Assembly (NCBI RefSeq): GCF_003751445.1
Contig: NZ_RJUU01000002.1
Location: forward strand, 372,001-436,000
DNA: 64,000 nucleotides
Direction of reading: 5' to 3'
Source of the DNA: Streptomyces sp. 840.1
GTDB taxonomy: Bacteria > Actinomycetota > Actinomycetes > Streptomycetales > Streptomycetaceae
In this document: positions 47,274-59,810 of the stretch, one piece after another
How positions within the stretch are numbered: the first letter of the stretch is position 1
Layout: each line of letters starts with the position of its first letter
Position numbers and translations under genes: made by a program
Notes under the pieces: generated by a model
What the model was told of the DNA's origin: nothing
Seen by the model: only the letters and a program-made list of their open reading frames with translations
Database searches by the model: none

Positions 47274-47755
47274 CGCCGGACATGACGCAGATGCGCCGCG
47301 GCCGCCGGCTGGCGGTCGACGTCGGGGACGCCCGGATCGGGGTCGCCTCGTGCGACCCCGACGGGATCCTCGCCACGCCGGTGGAGACCGTGCCGGGACG
47401 CGATGTCCCGGCCGCCCACCGGCGGCTCGGCCAGATCGTGGCGGAGTACGAGCCGATCGAGGTCATCGTCGGGCTGCCCCGTTCACTCGGCGGGGGAGAG
47501 GGGCCGGCCGCCGCCAAGGTCCGCGCCTTCGCGGATGTGTTCGCCCGCGCGGTCGCACCCATTCCGGTGCGGCTGGTGGACGAGAGGATGACCACAGTGA
47601 CGGCGAGTCAGGGCCTGCGCGCATCAGGCGTGAAGTCCAAAAAGGGCCGTTCCGTCATCGATCAGGCTGCCGCTGTGGTGATCCTCCAGAACGCTCTGGA
47701 GTCCGAACGGGTTTCGGGTAATCCTCCCGGTGAGGGCGTCGAAGTGGTTGTCTGA
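47270..47755 (+). CDS. ruvX: RuvX/YqgF-type Holliday junction resolvase or pre-16S rRNA nuclease
   Basis: A 161-residue RNase H-like nuclease. The first catalytic aspartate is in [12 protein letters not shown], the second acidic site in [12 protein letters not shown], and the third in [15 protein letters not shown]. The E. coli homolog trims the 5' end of 16S rRNA, while others process Holliday junctions; both roles are possible. The GTG at 47270 overlaps alaS by four bases, with ATG at 47282 as an alternative. It continues the alaS operon towards mltG. Confidence 0.93.
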   Translation: MTPDMTQMRRGRRLAVDVGDARIGVASCDPDGILATPVETVPGRDVPAAHRRLGQIVAEYEPIEVIVGLPRSLGGGEGPAAAKVRAFADVFARAVAPIPVRLVDERMTTVTASQGLRASGVKSKKGRSVIDQAAAVVILQNALESERVSGNPPGEGVEVVV

Positions 47756-47768
47756 TCGCGATACGGTA

Positions 47769-47827
47769 ACGTTCCGCGCGATGCGGCGGTGTTCGAACAA
47801 ACACCGCACAGCAAAGAGACGGAACGT
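47769..47827 (+). promoter_or_regulatory. Structured leader upstream of mltG
   Basis: ACGTTCCG (47769-47776) pairs perfectly with CGGAACGT (47820-47827), enclosing an inner hairpin with GCGGTGTT/AACACCGC arms (47786-47793 and 47800-47807). The nested fold ends 23 bases before the mltG ATG and close to its ribosome site. Confidence 0.5.
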
Positions 47828-47850
47828 CGTCTCGCGGCTCAAGGGGATCG

Positions 47851-49674
47851 ATGACTGAGTATGGCCGGGGCCCCGGCTCCGAACCGTGGCATCCCGAGGA
47901 CCCCTTGTACGGGGACCAGGGATGGGAGGGCCAGCAGCCTGCCCACGGCCAGGGCCAGTACGGCGGCCAGCAGCAGCCCTACCCGCAGGACCCGTACGCC
48001 GCCCAGCAGCAGCCGCACGACCCGTACGCGCAGCAGCACCAGCAGCCGCAGGGCACCTACGCGCAGCAGCAGGACCCGTACGCCGCCCAGCAGCAGCCGC
48101 ACGACCCGTACGCGCAGCAGCACCAGCAGGTGCAGGATCCCTACGCGCAGCAGCAGCATCAGCAGGAGCACGACCCCTACGCGCAGCAGCAGTACCAGCA
48201 GCAGCCCCAGTACGGAACCCAGCAGGATCCGTACGGCCAGCAGCCTGCCTACAACGGCGGCTGGGACACCGGACAGCAGCCGGCCTCGATGCCGTACGAG
48301 GGGCAGCCCGCGGCCGGGTACGGCTACGGCGAGACGAACGACTACTACGGCACCCCTGATGCCTACCCGCCTCCGCAGCCTCCGGGCCGCCGCCAGGCCG
48401 TACCCGAGCAGGCACCCGAACAGACGCCTGCGCAGAACCCCGACTGGGACCCCGAGGTCCAGCCGGAGGAGACCCACCCCTTCTTCACGGGCGTGGACGA
48501 CAGCGAGGGCAAGGACGACGACTACGACGACGACGATGACGCCCGCGACTCCCGTCGCGGGGGCGGGGACGAGCGCCGGGGCAAGGGCAAGAAGAAGAAG
48601 GGCCGCAGCGGCTGCGCCTGCCTGGTCATCTCTGTTGTCCTGGTCGGCGGCGTGGGCGGAGTGGGCTACTTCGGCTACTCGTACTACCAGGACAAGTTCG
48701 GCCCGGCGGAGGACTACGCGGGAAGCGGCTCGGGGACCGTCGAGATCGAGATTCCCAAGGGCTCGTACGGGTACGACATCGCCAACATCCTGAAGAAGCA
48801 GGGTGTGGTCAAGAGCGTCGACGCCTTCGTCTCCGCGCAGAGCGAGAACCCGAAGGGGAAGTCGATCCAGGCCGGCGTCTATCTCCTGCACGAGAAGATG
48901 TCCGCGGCCGAGGCCGTGAAGATGATGGTCGACCCGAAGAGCCAGAACCTGCTGGTGATTCCCGAGGGTTCCCGCAACGCCGCCGTCTACGCGGTGATCG
49001 ACAAGAAGCTGAGCCTCAAGGAAGGCACGACCGAGGGCATCGCCAAGTCCAAGAAGTCGGACCTGGGCCTGCCCGGCTGGGCGAGCAAGAACAAGGACAT
49101 CAAGGACCCGCTGGAAGGCTTCCTCTACCCGGCCGCATATCCGGTCACGAAGGAAACCAAGCCGGAGGCGATCCTGAAGAAGATGGTCGAGCGGTCCAAC
49201 GACGAGTACGACAAGCTCGACCTCGAAGCGGCCGCCAAGAAGTACAAGCTGGACGGCCCGTGGCAGGTGCTCACCGTCGCCAGCCTGGTCCAGGCGGAGG
49301 GGCTCACGCACGACGACTTCCGCAAGATGGCCGAAGTCGTCTACAACCGCCTGAAGCCGGACAACACGGCAACGAATCGTAAACTCGAATTCGACTCCGC
49401 GTTCAATTACCTGAACAAGCAGAGCAAGATCAAGATCAAGCTGTCCGAGATCCGTACCAACTCGGATCCGTACAACACCTATTACCACGCCGGTCTGCCG
49501 CCGGGCCCCATCAGTAATCCCGGGGACGAGGCTCTGCGTGCGACGCTCAGTCCCACCAGTGACGGGTGGATGTTCTTTATCTCGCTCGACGGCAAGAAGA
49601 CCGATTTCACGAAGACGGCCGCAGAGCACGCGAAACTCACAGAGAAATTCAATAAAATTCATGGCATCGACTGA
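47851..49674 (+). CDS. mltG: Endolytic murein transglycosylase MltG
   Basis: A 607-residue MltG (YceG-like) enzyme that cuts nascent glycan strands and is thought to end their elongation. The first 135 residues are a Gln/Tyr/Pro/Asp-rich cytoplasmic stretch of repeated DPYAQQ-like units; an acidic and then basic segment (KGKKKKGRSG) precedes one membrane helix (about 255-277). The extracellular part has a LysM-like domain (EIPKGSYGYDIANILKKQG) and the YceG catalytic domain with VASLVQAEG (E483) and the AGLPPGPISNPG loop. The ATG at 47851 follows AAGGGG. aroE starts 14 bases inside its 3' end. Confidence 0.95.
   Translation: MTEYGRGPGSEPWHPEDPLYGDQGWEGQQPAHGQGQYGGQQQPYPQDPYAAQQQPHDPYAQQHQQPQGTYAQQQDPYAAQQQPHDPYAQQHQQVQDPYAQQQHQQEHDPYAQQQYQQQPQYGTQQDPYGQQPAYNGGWDTGQQPASMPYEGQPAAGYGYGETNDYYGTPDAYPPPQPPGRRQAVPEQAPEQTPAQNPDWDPEVQPEETHPFFTGVDDSEGKDDDYDDDDDARDSRRGGGDERRGKGKKKKGRSGCACLVISVVLVGGVGGVGYFGYSYYQDKFGPAEDYAGSGSGTVEIEIPKGSYGYDIANILKKQGVVKSVDAFVSAQSENPKGKSIQAGVYLLHEKMSAAEAVKMMVDPKSQNLLVIPEGSRNAAVYAVIDKKLSLKEGTTEGIAKSKKSDLGLPGWASKNKDIKDPLEGFLYPAAYPVTKETKPEAILKKMVERSNDEYDKLDLEAAAKKYKLDGPWQVLTVASLVQAEGLTHDDFRKMAEVVYNRLKPDNTATNRKLEFDSAFNYLNKQSKIKIKLSEIRTNSDPYNTYYHAGLPPGPISNPGDEALRATLSPTSDGWMFFISLDGKKTDFTKTAAEHAKLTEKFNKIHGID
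47986..48129 (+). repeat. Exact 60-bp direct repeat within mltG
   Basis: Positions 47986-48045 and 48070-48129 are identical over 60 bases, 84 bases apart (28 codons). They encode the same QDPYAAQQQPHDPYAQQHQQ segment twice. This indicates a recent in-frame duplication in the disordered N terminus. Confidence 0.9.
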
Positions 49675-50497
49675 CGGGCGTCACCGGGCAGCCGTTCTCG
49701 GCTCGCCCATCGCCCACTCGCTCTCCCCGGTGCTGCACCGGGCCGCCTACGCCGCACTCGGACTCGACGACTGGTCCTACGACCGCTTCGAGATCGACGA
49801 AGCCGCGCTGCCCGGGTTCATCGAGGGGCTGGACTCCTCCTGGGCCGGGCTCTCGCTGACCATGCCGCTCAAGCGGGCGATTCTTCCGCTGCTGGACTCC
49901 GTCAGTGAGACCGCCGCCTCTGTCGAGGCCGTGAACACGGTTGTCTTCACCGAGGACGGACGGCGCACCGGCGACAACACCGATATCCCCGGCATGATCG
50001 CCGCCCTGCGTGAACGGGGCGTCGAGAAGACCGAGTCCGCAGCCGTCCTCGGCGCCGGGGCCACCGCCTCCTCCGCCCTCGCCGCCCTCTCCGAGATCTG
50101 CGCGGGACCGGTCACGGCCTACGTCCGCAGCCGGGAACGCGGTGACGAGATGCGCGGCTGGGGCGAACGGCTCGGCGTCGACGTACGGATCGCGGACTGG
50201 GCGGAGGCCGAGCAGGGGCTGCGGGCCCCGCTGGTCATCGCGACCACCCCGGCCGGTGCCACGGACGCGCTGGCGGCGGCGGTGCCGGAGGCTCCGGGCA
50301 CGCTCTTCGACGTGCTGTACGAGCCCTGGCCCACCGGACTCGCAGCCGCCTGGGCGGCCCGCGAGGGTGCAGTCATCGGAGGTCTCGACCTCCTGGTGCA
50401 CCAGGCGGTCCTCCAGGTCGAGCAGATGACGGGCCGTGCGCCCGTGCCTCCCGCCGCCATGCGGCAGGCCGGCGAGCAGGCGCTGGCCGCCCGCTGA
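49661..50497 (+). CDS. aroE: Shikimate dehydrogenase
   Basis: A 278-residue NADP-dependent enzyme that reduces 3-dehydroshikimate to shikimate. The N-terminal substrate domain has LGSPIAHSLSPVLHRAAY and the catalytic lysine in TMPLKRAIL; the nucleotide domain carries GAGATASSALAAL in place of the strict GAGGxA form, and the C terminus has GGLDLLVHQAVLQVE. The ATG at 49661 lies 14 bases before the mltG stop, so translation is likely coupled. About 144 bases separate it from aroC. Confidence 0.95.
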   Translation: MASTDGRHRAAVLGSPIAHSLSPVLHRAAYAALGLDDWSYDRFEIDEAALPGFIEGLDSSWAGLSLTMPLKRAILPLLDSVSETAASVEAVNTVVFTEDGRRTGDNTDIPGMIAALRERGVEKTESAAVLGAGATASSALAALSEICAGPVTAYVRSRERGDEMRGWGERLGVDVRIADWAEAEQGLRAPLVIATTPAGATDALAAAVPEAPGTLFDVLYEPWPTGLAAAWAAREGAVIGGLDLLVHQAVLQVEQMTGRAPVPPAAMRQAGEQALAAR

Positions 50498-50641
50498 CCT
50501 TGCCCGCGGCGGTTTGATCCGTCCGTCTGCTGGACCGGAGGCGGGACGGCGGTCCCGTCCGTGGGAGGATCGGGGGCGGCGGGCCAGGGCCGCGCACCCG
50601 GTCGCGCCGTTGGATTTCAGGCGCGAGCATGAGGAGCACCG

Positions 50642-53894
<3,253 letters not shown>

Positions 53895-53911
53895 CGGACC
53901 GTCGCACCGGA

Positions 53912-53933
53912 GCCCCGACTCGGCCGTCGGGGC
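53912..53933 (+). terminator. Hairpin after aroQ
   Basis: GCCCCGAC (53912-53919) and GTCGGGGC (53926-53933) pair perfectly with a TCGGCC loop, 18 bases after the stop. Confidence 0.7.
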
Positions 53934-54033
53934 ACTTCGCGCCGCCCCCGGCCGTTCCCTGTGTGGCGGCCGGGGAAGGTACGGTTGCCGTTCCACCAGC
54001 GCCAGTTGCCTGTACGAGACGGAGTGCCACCGG

Positions 54034-54942
54034 ATGCAGCACGCAGTGGGGGCACCGCTGCCGCCGCCCCACGGACCCGGAACCGGGCCTGTCGGATGGT
54101 CGCAGCAGGCCCAGCACCCCGGCCATCCCGGACCGCCGGTCCCGCCCCCGGCCGGTCCGCCCGGCCCGCCCCCCTCGGGCCGTCCCGTCCCGCCGCCCCC
54201 GGCCGGACGCCCCGCCGGGCCACCCCGGCCCCCGGCCGCCCAGCAGGCGCAGGGCCAGGGCTGGAGCGGGCCCGCACCGCACCAGGCACCGGCGCCGGTC
54301 TCCCGGGAGAGCACCGGGCACATCCAGCTGCCGCCCGGCGGGCCCGTACCGCTGCCCGCGCCGCCCGCCGAGCCCGGCACCGGCACCGCGACCCTCGCCG
54401 TGCTCCTGATCGGACCCGCGGGCGCCGGGAAGACCACCGTGGCCAAGCTCTGGGCGAGCCGCCGCCGGGTCCCCACCGCCCACGTCAGCCTCGACGACGT
54501 CCGGGAGTGGGTCTGCTCCGGCTTCGCGGACCCGCAGGCGGGGTGGAACGACCAGTCGGAGGCCCAGTACCGGCTGGCCCGCCGCACCTGCGGCTTCTCC
54601 GCCCGCAACTTCCTGGCCAACGGCATCTCCTGCATCCTCGACGACGCGGTCTTCCCGGACCGCCCCGTGGTCGGCCTCGGCGGCTGGAAGCGGCACGTGG
54701 GCCCCGGGCTGCTGCCCGTCGTCCTGCTGCCCGGCCTGGAGGTCGTCCTGGAGCGCAACGCCGCCCGCAGCGGCAACCGCCGGCTCTCGGACGAGGAGGT
54801 CGCCCGGATCCACGGCCGGATGGCCGGCTGGTACGGCTCCGGGCTGCCGATCATCGACAACTCCACGTACGACGTGGAGACCACCGCCCGCGTCCTGGAC
54901 GACATACTCGCCCGCTCCATAGCCAGCCCCCCGGCCTGGTAG
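54034..54942 (+). CDS. P-loop ATPase/kinase-like protein with proline-rich N terminus
   Basis: A 302-residue protein. The first 110 residues are a proline/glycine-rich low-complexity stretch; the rest is a zeta-toxin/AAA_33-like P-loop domain with Walker A GPAGAGKTTVAKLW, a DDVREWV segment, the hydrophobic strand CILDDAVFPD and RNAARSGNRRLSDEEVARI as a likely arginine-containing lid. It may phosphorylate a small molecule or protein, but the substrate is unknown. The ATG at 54034 follows GACGGAG with suitable spacing. Its 3' end runs into tandem repeats. Confidence 0.75.
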   Translation: MQHAVGAPLPPPHGPGTGPVGWSQQAQHPGHPGPPVPPPAGPPGPPPSGRPVPPPPAGRPAGPPRPPAAQQAQGQGWSGPAPHQAPAPVSRESTGHIQLPPGGPVPLPAPPAEPGTGTATLAVLLIGPAGAGKTTVAKLWASRRRVPTAHVSLDDVREWVCSGFADPQAGWNDQSEAQYRLARRTCGFSARNFLANGISCILDDAVFPDRPVVGLGGWKRHVGPGLLPVVLLPGLEVVLERNAARSGNRRLSDEEVARIHGRMAGWYGSGLPIIDNSTYDVETTARVLDDILARSIASPPAW

Positions 54943-55007
54943 CTCCCGGCCTGGTAGCTCCCGGCCTGGTAGCTCCCTGCCCGGTGGCCGCCCTGCCCGG
55001 TGGCCGC
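54931..55007 (+). repeat. Two adjacent tandem repeats over the 3' end of the P-loop gene
   Basis: CCGGCCTGGTAGCTC occurs three times (54931-54975, 15-bp unit), then CCTGCCCGGTGGCCGC twice (54976-55007, 16-bp unit). The first repeat includes the TAG stop, so the stop appears three times in the same frame. Confidence 0.85.
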
Positions 55008-55089
55008 CCCGCGGCCACGCAGCCCGCCCCGCACCCCGGTCGGGTGCGCTGACCGCGCGGGCCCGTGGCAGCGCTCGTACGCTCGATGC

Positions 55090-56196
55090 ATGTCAGAGGT
55101 GTACGCCGTCCGACGCGGGCTGCTCCGCGACCGGTGCGCCGCCGTCGGATCCGCGGCCGCCCTGGTCTCCCGCCCCGCCAATGTCCGCTATCTGGCAGGG
55201 GGAGCGCCGCCGGGCGCCGTGCTGCTGCTCGGCCCCGACGAGGACGTTCTGCTCTGCCCGCGACCGCCGACCGGTGATCCGGCCGACGGACGTACCGACG
55301 AACAGCTCCGGCTGGACCTGCTGTCGCGCACCGGTGGCGATCCGGTGGTCGCCGCCGCGGATCTGGCTGCCTCCCGGGGCGCCGAGTCGCTGGCCGTCGA
55401 GGAACACGATCTGACCGTCGCCCGGCACCGTGCCATGGGCGCGGTCGCCCCGAAGCTCCGGCTGGCCGACCTGGGGGTCACCGTCGAGCAGCTGCGCATC
55501 GTCAAGGACGAGGAGGAGATCGGCTGCCTGCGGATCGCCGCCGAGATCACCGACCAGGCGCTCGGTGAACTCCTCGAATCGATCCTGGTCGGCCGCACCG
55601 AACGCCATCTGGCGCTGGAGCTGGAGCGCCGGCTGGTGGACCACGGCGCCGACGGCCCGGCCTTCGCCACCTCCGTCGCGACCGGTCCCAACTCCGGCCG
55701 GGGCCGTCACCGGCCCTCGGACCGGAGGGTGGAGGAAGGAGATTTCCTCTCCGTCTGCCTCGGTGCGAACTACCGCGGCTACCGGTGCGAGATCGGCCGT
55801 ACCTTCGTCATCGGCACCGCTCCGGCCGACTGGCAGATCGACCTCTACGACCTGGTTTTCGCCGCTCAGAGGGCTGGACGGGAGGCACTTGTGCCCGGCG
55901 CCGCCTACCGCGACGTGGACCGCGCGGCCCGCCACCTCCTGGACTCGGCGGGCCACGGTGAGGGCCTTCCGACCAGGACCGGGCACGGGGTGGGGCTCGA
56001 AATCGACGAGGACCCGCAACTGGCACCTGCGGCCATGGGTAAACTGGACGCTTGCGTGCCGGTCACCGTCGAACCGGGGGTCCACCTCCCGGGCCGGGGC
56101 GGGGTCCGGATCGATGACACGCTCGTCGTGCGCCCCGAGGCGGACGGCGGACCCGAGCTACTCACCATTACGACCAAGGAGCTGCTCGCGCTCTAG
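55090..56196 (+). CDS. M24 (Xaa-Pro peptidase-like) protein with altered metal site
   Basis: A 368-residue protein with creatinase-like N-terminal and pita-bread C-terminal domains, like aminopeptidase P or prolidase. The usual metal ligands are only partly kept: where the family has aspartates (D-x-G and SDxTR) it shows C223 (SVCLGANY) and E234 (RCEIGRTF); H299 in [10 protein letters not shown] is kept but the following histidine is D306; E328 in VTVEPG is kept; the last glutamate is D342 (VRIDD). Peptidase activity is therefore doubtful. The ATG at 55090 ([15 protein letters not shown]) is chosen. It lies directly upstream of efp, the standard actinobacterial order. Confidence 0.85.
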   Translation: MSEVYAVRRGLLRDRCAAVGSAAALVSRPANVRYLAGGAPPGAVLLLGPDEDVLLCPRPPTGDPADGRTDEQLRLDLLSRTGGDPVVAAADLAASRGAESLAVEEHDLTVARHRAMGAVAPKLRLADLGVTVEQLRIVKDEEEIGCLRIAAEITDQALGELLESILVGRTERHLALELERRLVDHGADGPAFATSVATGPNSGRGRHRPSDRRVEEGDFLSVCLGANYRGYRCEIGRTFVIGTAPADWQIDLYDLVFAAQRAGREALVPGAAYRDVDRAARHLLDSAGHGEGLPTRTGHGVGLEIDEDPQLAPAAMGKLDACVPVTVEPGVHLPGRGGVRIDDTLVVRPEADGGPELLTITTKELLAL

Positions 56197-56246
56197 CGCG
56201 CATCCTCGGTCGTTCCACCAGCTTCAGTCCAGGAGATTCCGCAACC

Positions 56247-56813
56247 GTGGCTTCCACGAACGACCTCAAGAACGGCCTGGTGCTCAAGCTCGACGGAGGC
56301 CAGCTCTGGTCCGTCGTCGAGTTCCAGCACGTCAAGCCCGGCAAGGGCCCCGCCTTCGTGCGCACCAAGCTCAAGAACGTGCTCTCCGGCAAGGTCGTCG
56401 ACAAGACGTTCAACGCCGGTGTGAAGGTCGAAACGGCCACCATTGACCGACGCGACATGCAGTTCTCGTACATGGACGGCGAGTACTTCGTCTTCATGGA
56501 CATGGACACGTACGACCAGCTGATGGTCGACCGCAAGTCCGTCGGCGACGCCGCCAACTTCCTGATCGAGGGCTTCACCGCCTCCGTCGCGCAGCACGAG
56601 GGCGAGGTGCTCTACGTCGAGCTGCCGGCCGCCGTCGAGCTCGTCATCCAGCACACGGACCCGGGCGTCCAGGGCGACCGTTCCACCGGTGGCACCAAGC
56701 CCGCCACGCTGGAGACCGGCTACGAGATCGGTGTCCCGCTCTTCATCACGACGGGCGAGAAGATCAAGGTCGACACCCGCTCGGGCGATTACCTCGGCCG
56801 GGTGAACAGCTAA
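56247..56813 (+). CDS. efp: Elongation factor P
   Basis: A 188-residue tRNA-shaped protein that rescues ribosomes stalled at polyproline. Domain I carries the tip loop [10 protein letters not shown] with lysine K33 as the likely contact or modification site; domains II-III follow, ending [26 protein letters not shown]. The GTG at 56247 follows CAGGAG at suitable spacing. nusB starts three bases after the stop. Confidence 0.98.
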   Translation: MASTNDLKNGLVLKLDGGQLWSVVEFQHVKPGKGPAFVRTKLKNVLSGKVVDKTFNAGVKVETATIDRRDMQFSYMDGEYFVFMDMDTYDQLMVDRKSVGDAANFLIEGFTASVAQHEGEVLYVELPAAVELVIQHTDPGVQGDRSTGGTKPATLETGYEIGVPLFITTGEKIKVDTRSGDYLGRVNS

Positions 56814-56815
56814 CC

Positions 56816-57247
56816 GTGGCTGCCCGGAACACGGCCCGCAAGCGTGCCTTCCAGATCCTCTTCGAGGCCGACCAGCGCGGTGAGTCCGTGCAGACGGTCC
56901 TCGCGGACTGGGTGCGGCACTCGCGGTCCGACACCCGTCAGCCGCCGGTCACCGAGTACACGATGGAGCTCGTCGAGGGGTACGCGCAGTACGCGGACCG
57001 GATCGACGACCTCATCGTCACCTATGCCGTGGACTGGGAGATCGACCGGATGCCGGTCGTCGACCGGAACATCCTGCGGCTCGGTGCGTACGAGCTGATC
57101 TGGGTGGACGCGACACCGGACGCGGTGGTGATCGACGAGGCGGTGCAGATCGCCAAGGAGTTCTCCACCGACGACTCCCCGTCCTTCGTGAACGGCCTGC
57201 TGGCCCGCTTCAAGGACCTCAAGCCGAACCTCCGCCGGGAGCAGTAG
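56816..57247 (+). CDS. nusB: Transcription antitermination protein NusB
   Basis: A 143-residue all-helical RNA-binding protein that acts with S10 at boxA sites in rRNA operons. Typical motifs: arginine-rich start RNTARKRAFQILFEADQRG and C-terminal VVIDEAVQIAKEFSTDDSPSFVNGLLA. GTG start three bases after efp, hence cotranscribed. Confidence 0.97.
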   Translation: MAARNTARKRAFQILFEADQRGESVQTVLADWVRHSRSDTRQPPVTEYTMELVEGYAQYADRIDDLIVTYAVDWEIDRMPVVDRNILRLGAYELIWVDATPDAVVIDEAVQIAKEFSTDDSPSFVNGLLARFKDLKPNLRREQ

Positions 57248-57267
57248 CCACCGGCGGCGCTCAGCCG

Positions 57268-57305
57268 ACGAAGGGCCCACGGTCAGCAGACCGGGGGCCC
57301 TTCGT
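57268..57305. terminator. Hairpin after nusB
   Basis: ACGAAGGGCCC (57268-57278) pairs with GGGCCCTTCGT (57295-57305) and an inner GGTC/GACC stem extends it across a two-base internal loop. It lies 20 bases beyond the nusB stop. Confidence 0.8.
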
Positions 57306-57417
57306 CGTACTGCGGTCCGTCCGCGGGGAACGGGCCGCCGGAAACAGGAACGCCGGAGCGGCGGGGCATCCGGGAAAGGACCCCGCCGATCCGGCGGTAC
57401 GTTTCTGCTGGGGGCGC

Positions 57418-57918
57418 TCAGCCCTCGTCGTGGGCGACGGCGCGACGCGCGTCCGCGTCCAGCACACCCCAGCTGATCAGCTGTTCCGTGAGCACGGACG
57501 GGGACTGGTCGTAGATCACGGCGAGCGTGCGCAGGTCGTCCTGGCGGATCGAGAGGACCTTGCCGTTGTAGTCACCGCGCTGGCTCTGGATCGTCGCCGC
57601 GTAGCGCTGCAGCGGTCCGGCCTTCTCCGGCGGGACGTGGGCGAGGCGCTCCAGGTCCAGGACGAGCTTCGGCGGCGGCTCGGCGGCGCCACCGGGCGTC
57701 GTACCGGGCAGGAGCTCCTGCACGGGGACCCCGTAGAAGTCGGCCAGCTCCGCGAGGCGCTGCACGGTCACGGCACGGTCACCGCGCTCGTACGAGCCCA
57801 CTACGACGGCCTTCCAGCGGCCCTGGGACTTCTCCTCGACGCCATGGAGGGAGAGGCCCTGCTGGGTGCGGATGGCACGGAGCTTGGCCCCGAGCTGCTT
57901 TGCGTATTCGCTGGACAT
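57418..57918 (-). CDS. bldD: BldD, master regulator of development
   Basis: A 166-residue repressor recognised by its start SSEYAKQLGAKLRAIRTQQG and HTH (LSLHGVEEKSQGRWKAVVVGSYERG). Residues 1-about 75 bind DNA as a dimer; the C-terminal domain (from PPKLVLDLERLAHVPPEKA) binds tetrameric c-di-GMP, with RQDD (RxD-x8 region near SIRQDDLRTLAVIYDQS) visible. In Streptomyces it represses sporulation genes, including whiG and ssgA/ssgB-type targets, during vegetative growth. The ATG at 57918 with GGGAG five bases upstream is the known start. Read leftward, divergent from pyrR, with a palindrome in its own upstream region. Confidence 0.98.
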   Translation of the reverse strand: MSSEYAKQLGAKLRAIRTQQGLSLHGVEEKSQGRWKAVVVGSYERGDRAVTVQRLAELADFYGVPVQELLPGTTPGGAAEPPPKLVLDLERLAHVPPEKAGPLQRYAATIQSQRGDYNGKVLSIRQDDLRTLAVIYDQSPSVLTEQLISWGVLDADARRAVAHDEG

Positions 57919-57966
57919 AAGGCTCCCGGGACGCTGGAACATTTCGCGGCTCCGCCGCGTGGCTGG

Positions 57967-57984
57967 TAACTCACTGTGAGGTTA
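57967..57984 (-). promoter_or_regulatory. Palindrome upstream of bldD, candidate autoregulatory BldD site
   Basis: TAACTCACTGTGAGGTTA has a perfect CTCAC-T-GTGAG core and flanking TAA/TTA. The core CAC(A/T)GTG resembles the centre of published BldD boxes, and bldD is known to repress itself. It lies about 50 bases upstream of the bldD ATG. Confidence 0.5.
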
Positions 57985-58107
57985 CGCAGCGTTACTTGGG
58001 TGCGTCAAGCTGAAAGGGTCGGTGCCGGTACCTCCCGGGGGTGCGACGAGGGCCCTGCACAAGCCCTGGTAACGTGGATGACGCAATTTCGACGTCCTTT
58101 AAGATCC

Positions 58108-58725
<618 letters not shown>

Positions 58726-58812
58726 CCGCACATCACGTACGGCCCGCCCGCTGTACGGCGGCTTCCGCACGCCCGCACGCCTGAACCCTCCAGCCACCCG
58801 GAGAACACCCAG

Positions 58813-59808
58813 ATGAAGCGTCACCTCATCTCGGCCGCCGACCTCACCCGCGACGACGCCGTCCTGATCCTCGACACCGCCGAGGAGATGGCCAGGGTTG
58901 CGGACCGGCCGATCAAGAAGCTCCCCACCCTGCGCGGCCGGACCGTCGTCAACCTCTTCTTCGAGGACTCGACGCGCACCCGCATCTCCTTCGAGGCGGC
59001 CGCCAAGCGGCTGTCCGCCGATGTCATCAACTTCTCCGCCAAGGGCTCGTCCGTCTCCAAGGGCGAGTCCCTCAAGGACACCGCCCTGACCCTGGAGGCG
59101 ATGGGCGCCGACGCCGTCGTCATCCGGCACGGCGCCTCCGGCGCCCCCTACCGGCTGGCCACCTCCGGCTGGATCGACGGCGCGGTCGTCAACGCCGGCG
59201 ACGGCACCCACGAGCACCCCACCCAGGCCCTGCTGGACGCCTTCACGATGCGCCGCAGGCTGGTCGGGGCCGACGCCGGACTCGGCAAGGACCTCGACGG
59301 ACGCCGGATCACGATCGTCGGCGACATCCTGCACAGCCGGGTCGCCCGCTCCAACGTCCACCTGCTGACCACCCTCGGCGCCCACGTCACCCTGGTAGCC
59401 CCGCCCACCCTGGTCCCGGTCGGCGTCGAGCACTGGCCCTGCGACGTCAGCTACAGCCTCGACAAGGTGCTGCCCGAGTCGGACGCGGTGATGATGCTGC
59501 GTGTGCAGCGTGAGCGGATGAACGCCGCGTACTTCCCGACCGAGCGCGAGTACTCCCGCCGCTACGGCCTGGACGGCGAGCGGATGGCGAGGATGCCCGG
59601 GGACGCCATCGTCATGCACCCCGGCCCGATGGTCCGGGGCATGGAGATCACCGCCGAGGTCGCCGACTCCGACCGCTGCACCGTCGTCGAGCAGGTCGCC
59701 AACGGGGTCTCCATCCGGATGGCCGTGCTCTACCTGCTGCTGGGCGGCTCCGGACCCGCCGCCCCGCCCACCCCGTCGCCCGCCGCCCGTACCGAGGAGA
59801 ACAAGTAA
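58813..59808 (+). CDS. pyrB: Aspartate carbamoyltransferase catalytic chain
   Basis: A 331-residue transcarbamylase. The carbamoyl-phosphate motif is S53-TRTR followed by SKGESLKDT; the aspartate-binding segment and MVRGMEI near the C terminus are intact. It lacks a regulatory PyrI partner in the operon. The last 20 residues are a Pro/Ala-rich tail ([15 protein letters not shown]). pyrC follows two bases later. Confidence 0.97.
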   Translation: MKRHLISAADLTRDDAVLILDTAEEMARVADRPIKKLPTLRGRTVVNLFFEDSTRTRISFEAAAKRLSADVINFSAKGSSVSKGESLKDTALTLEAMGADAVVIRHGASGAPYRLATSGWIDGAVVNAGDGTHEHPTQALLDAFTMRRRLVGADAGLGKDLDGRRITIVGDILHSRVARSNVHLLTTLGAHVTLVAPPTLVPVGVEHWPCDVSYSLDKVLPESDAVMMLRVQRERMNAAYFPTEREYSRRYGLDGERMARMPGDAIVMHPGPMVRGMEITAEVADSDRCTVVEQVANGVSIRMAVLYLLLGGSGPAAPPTPSPAARTEENK

Positions 59809-59810
59809 CC

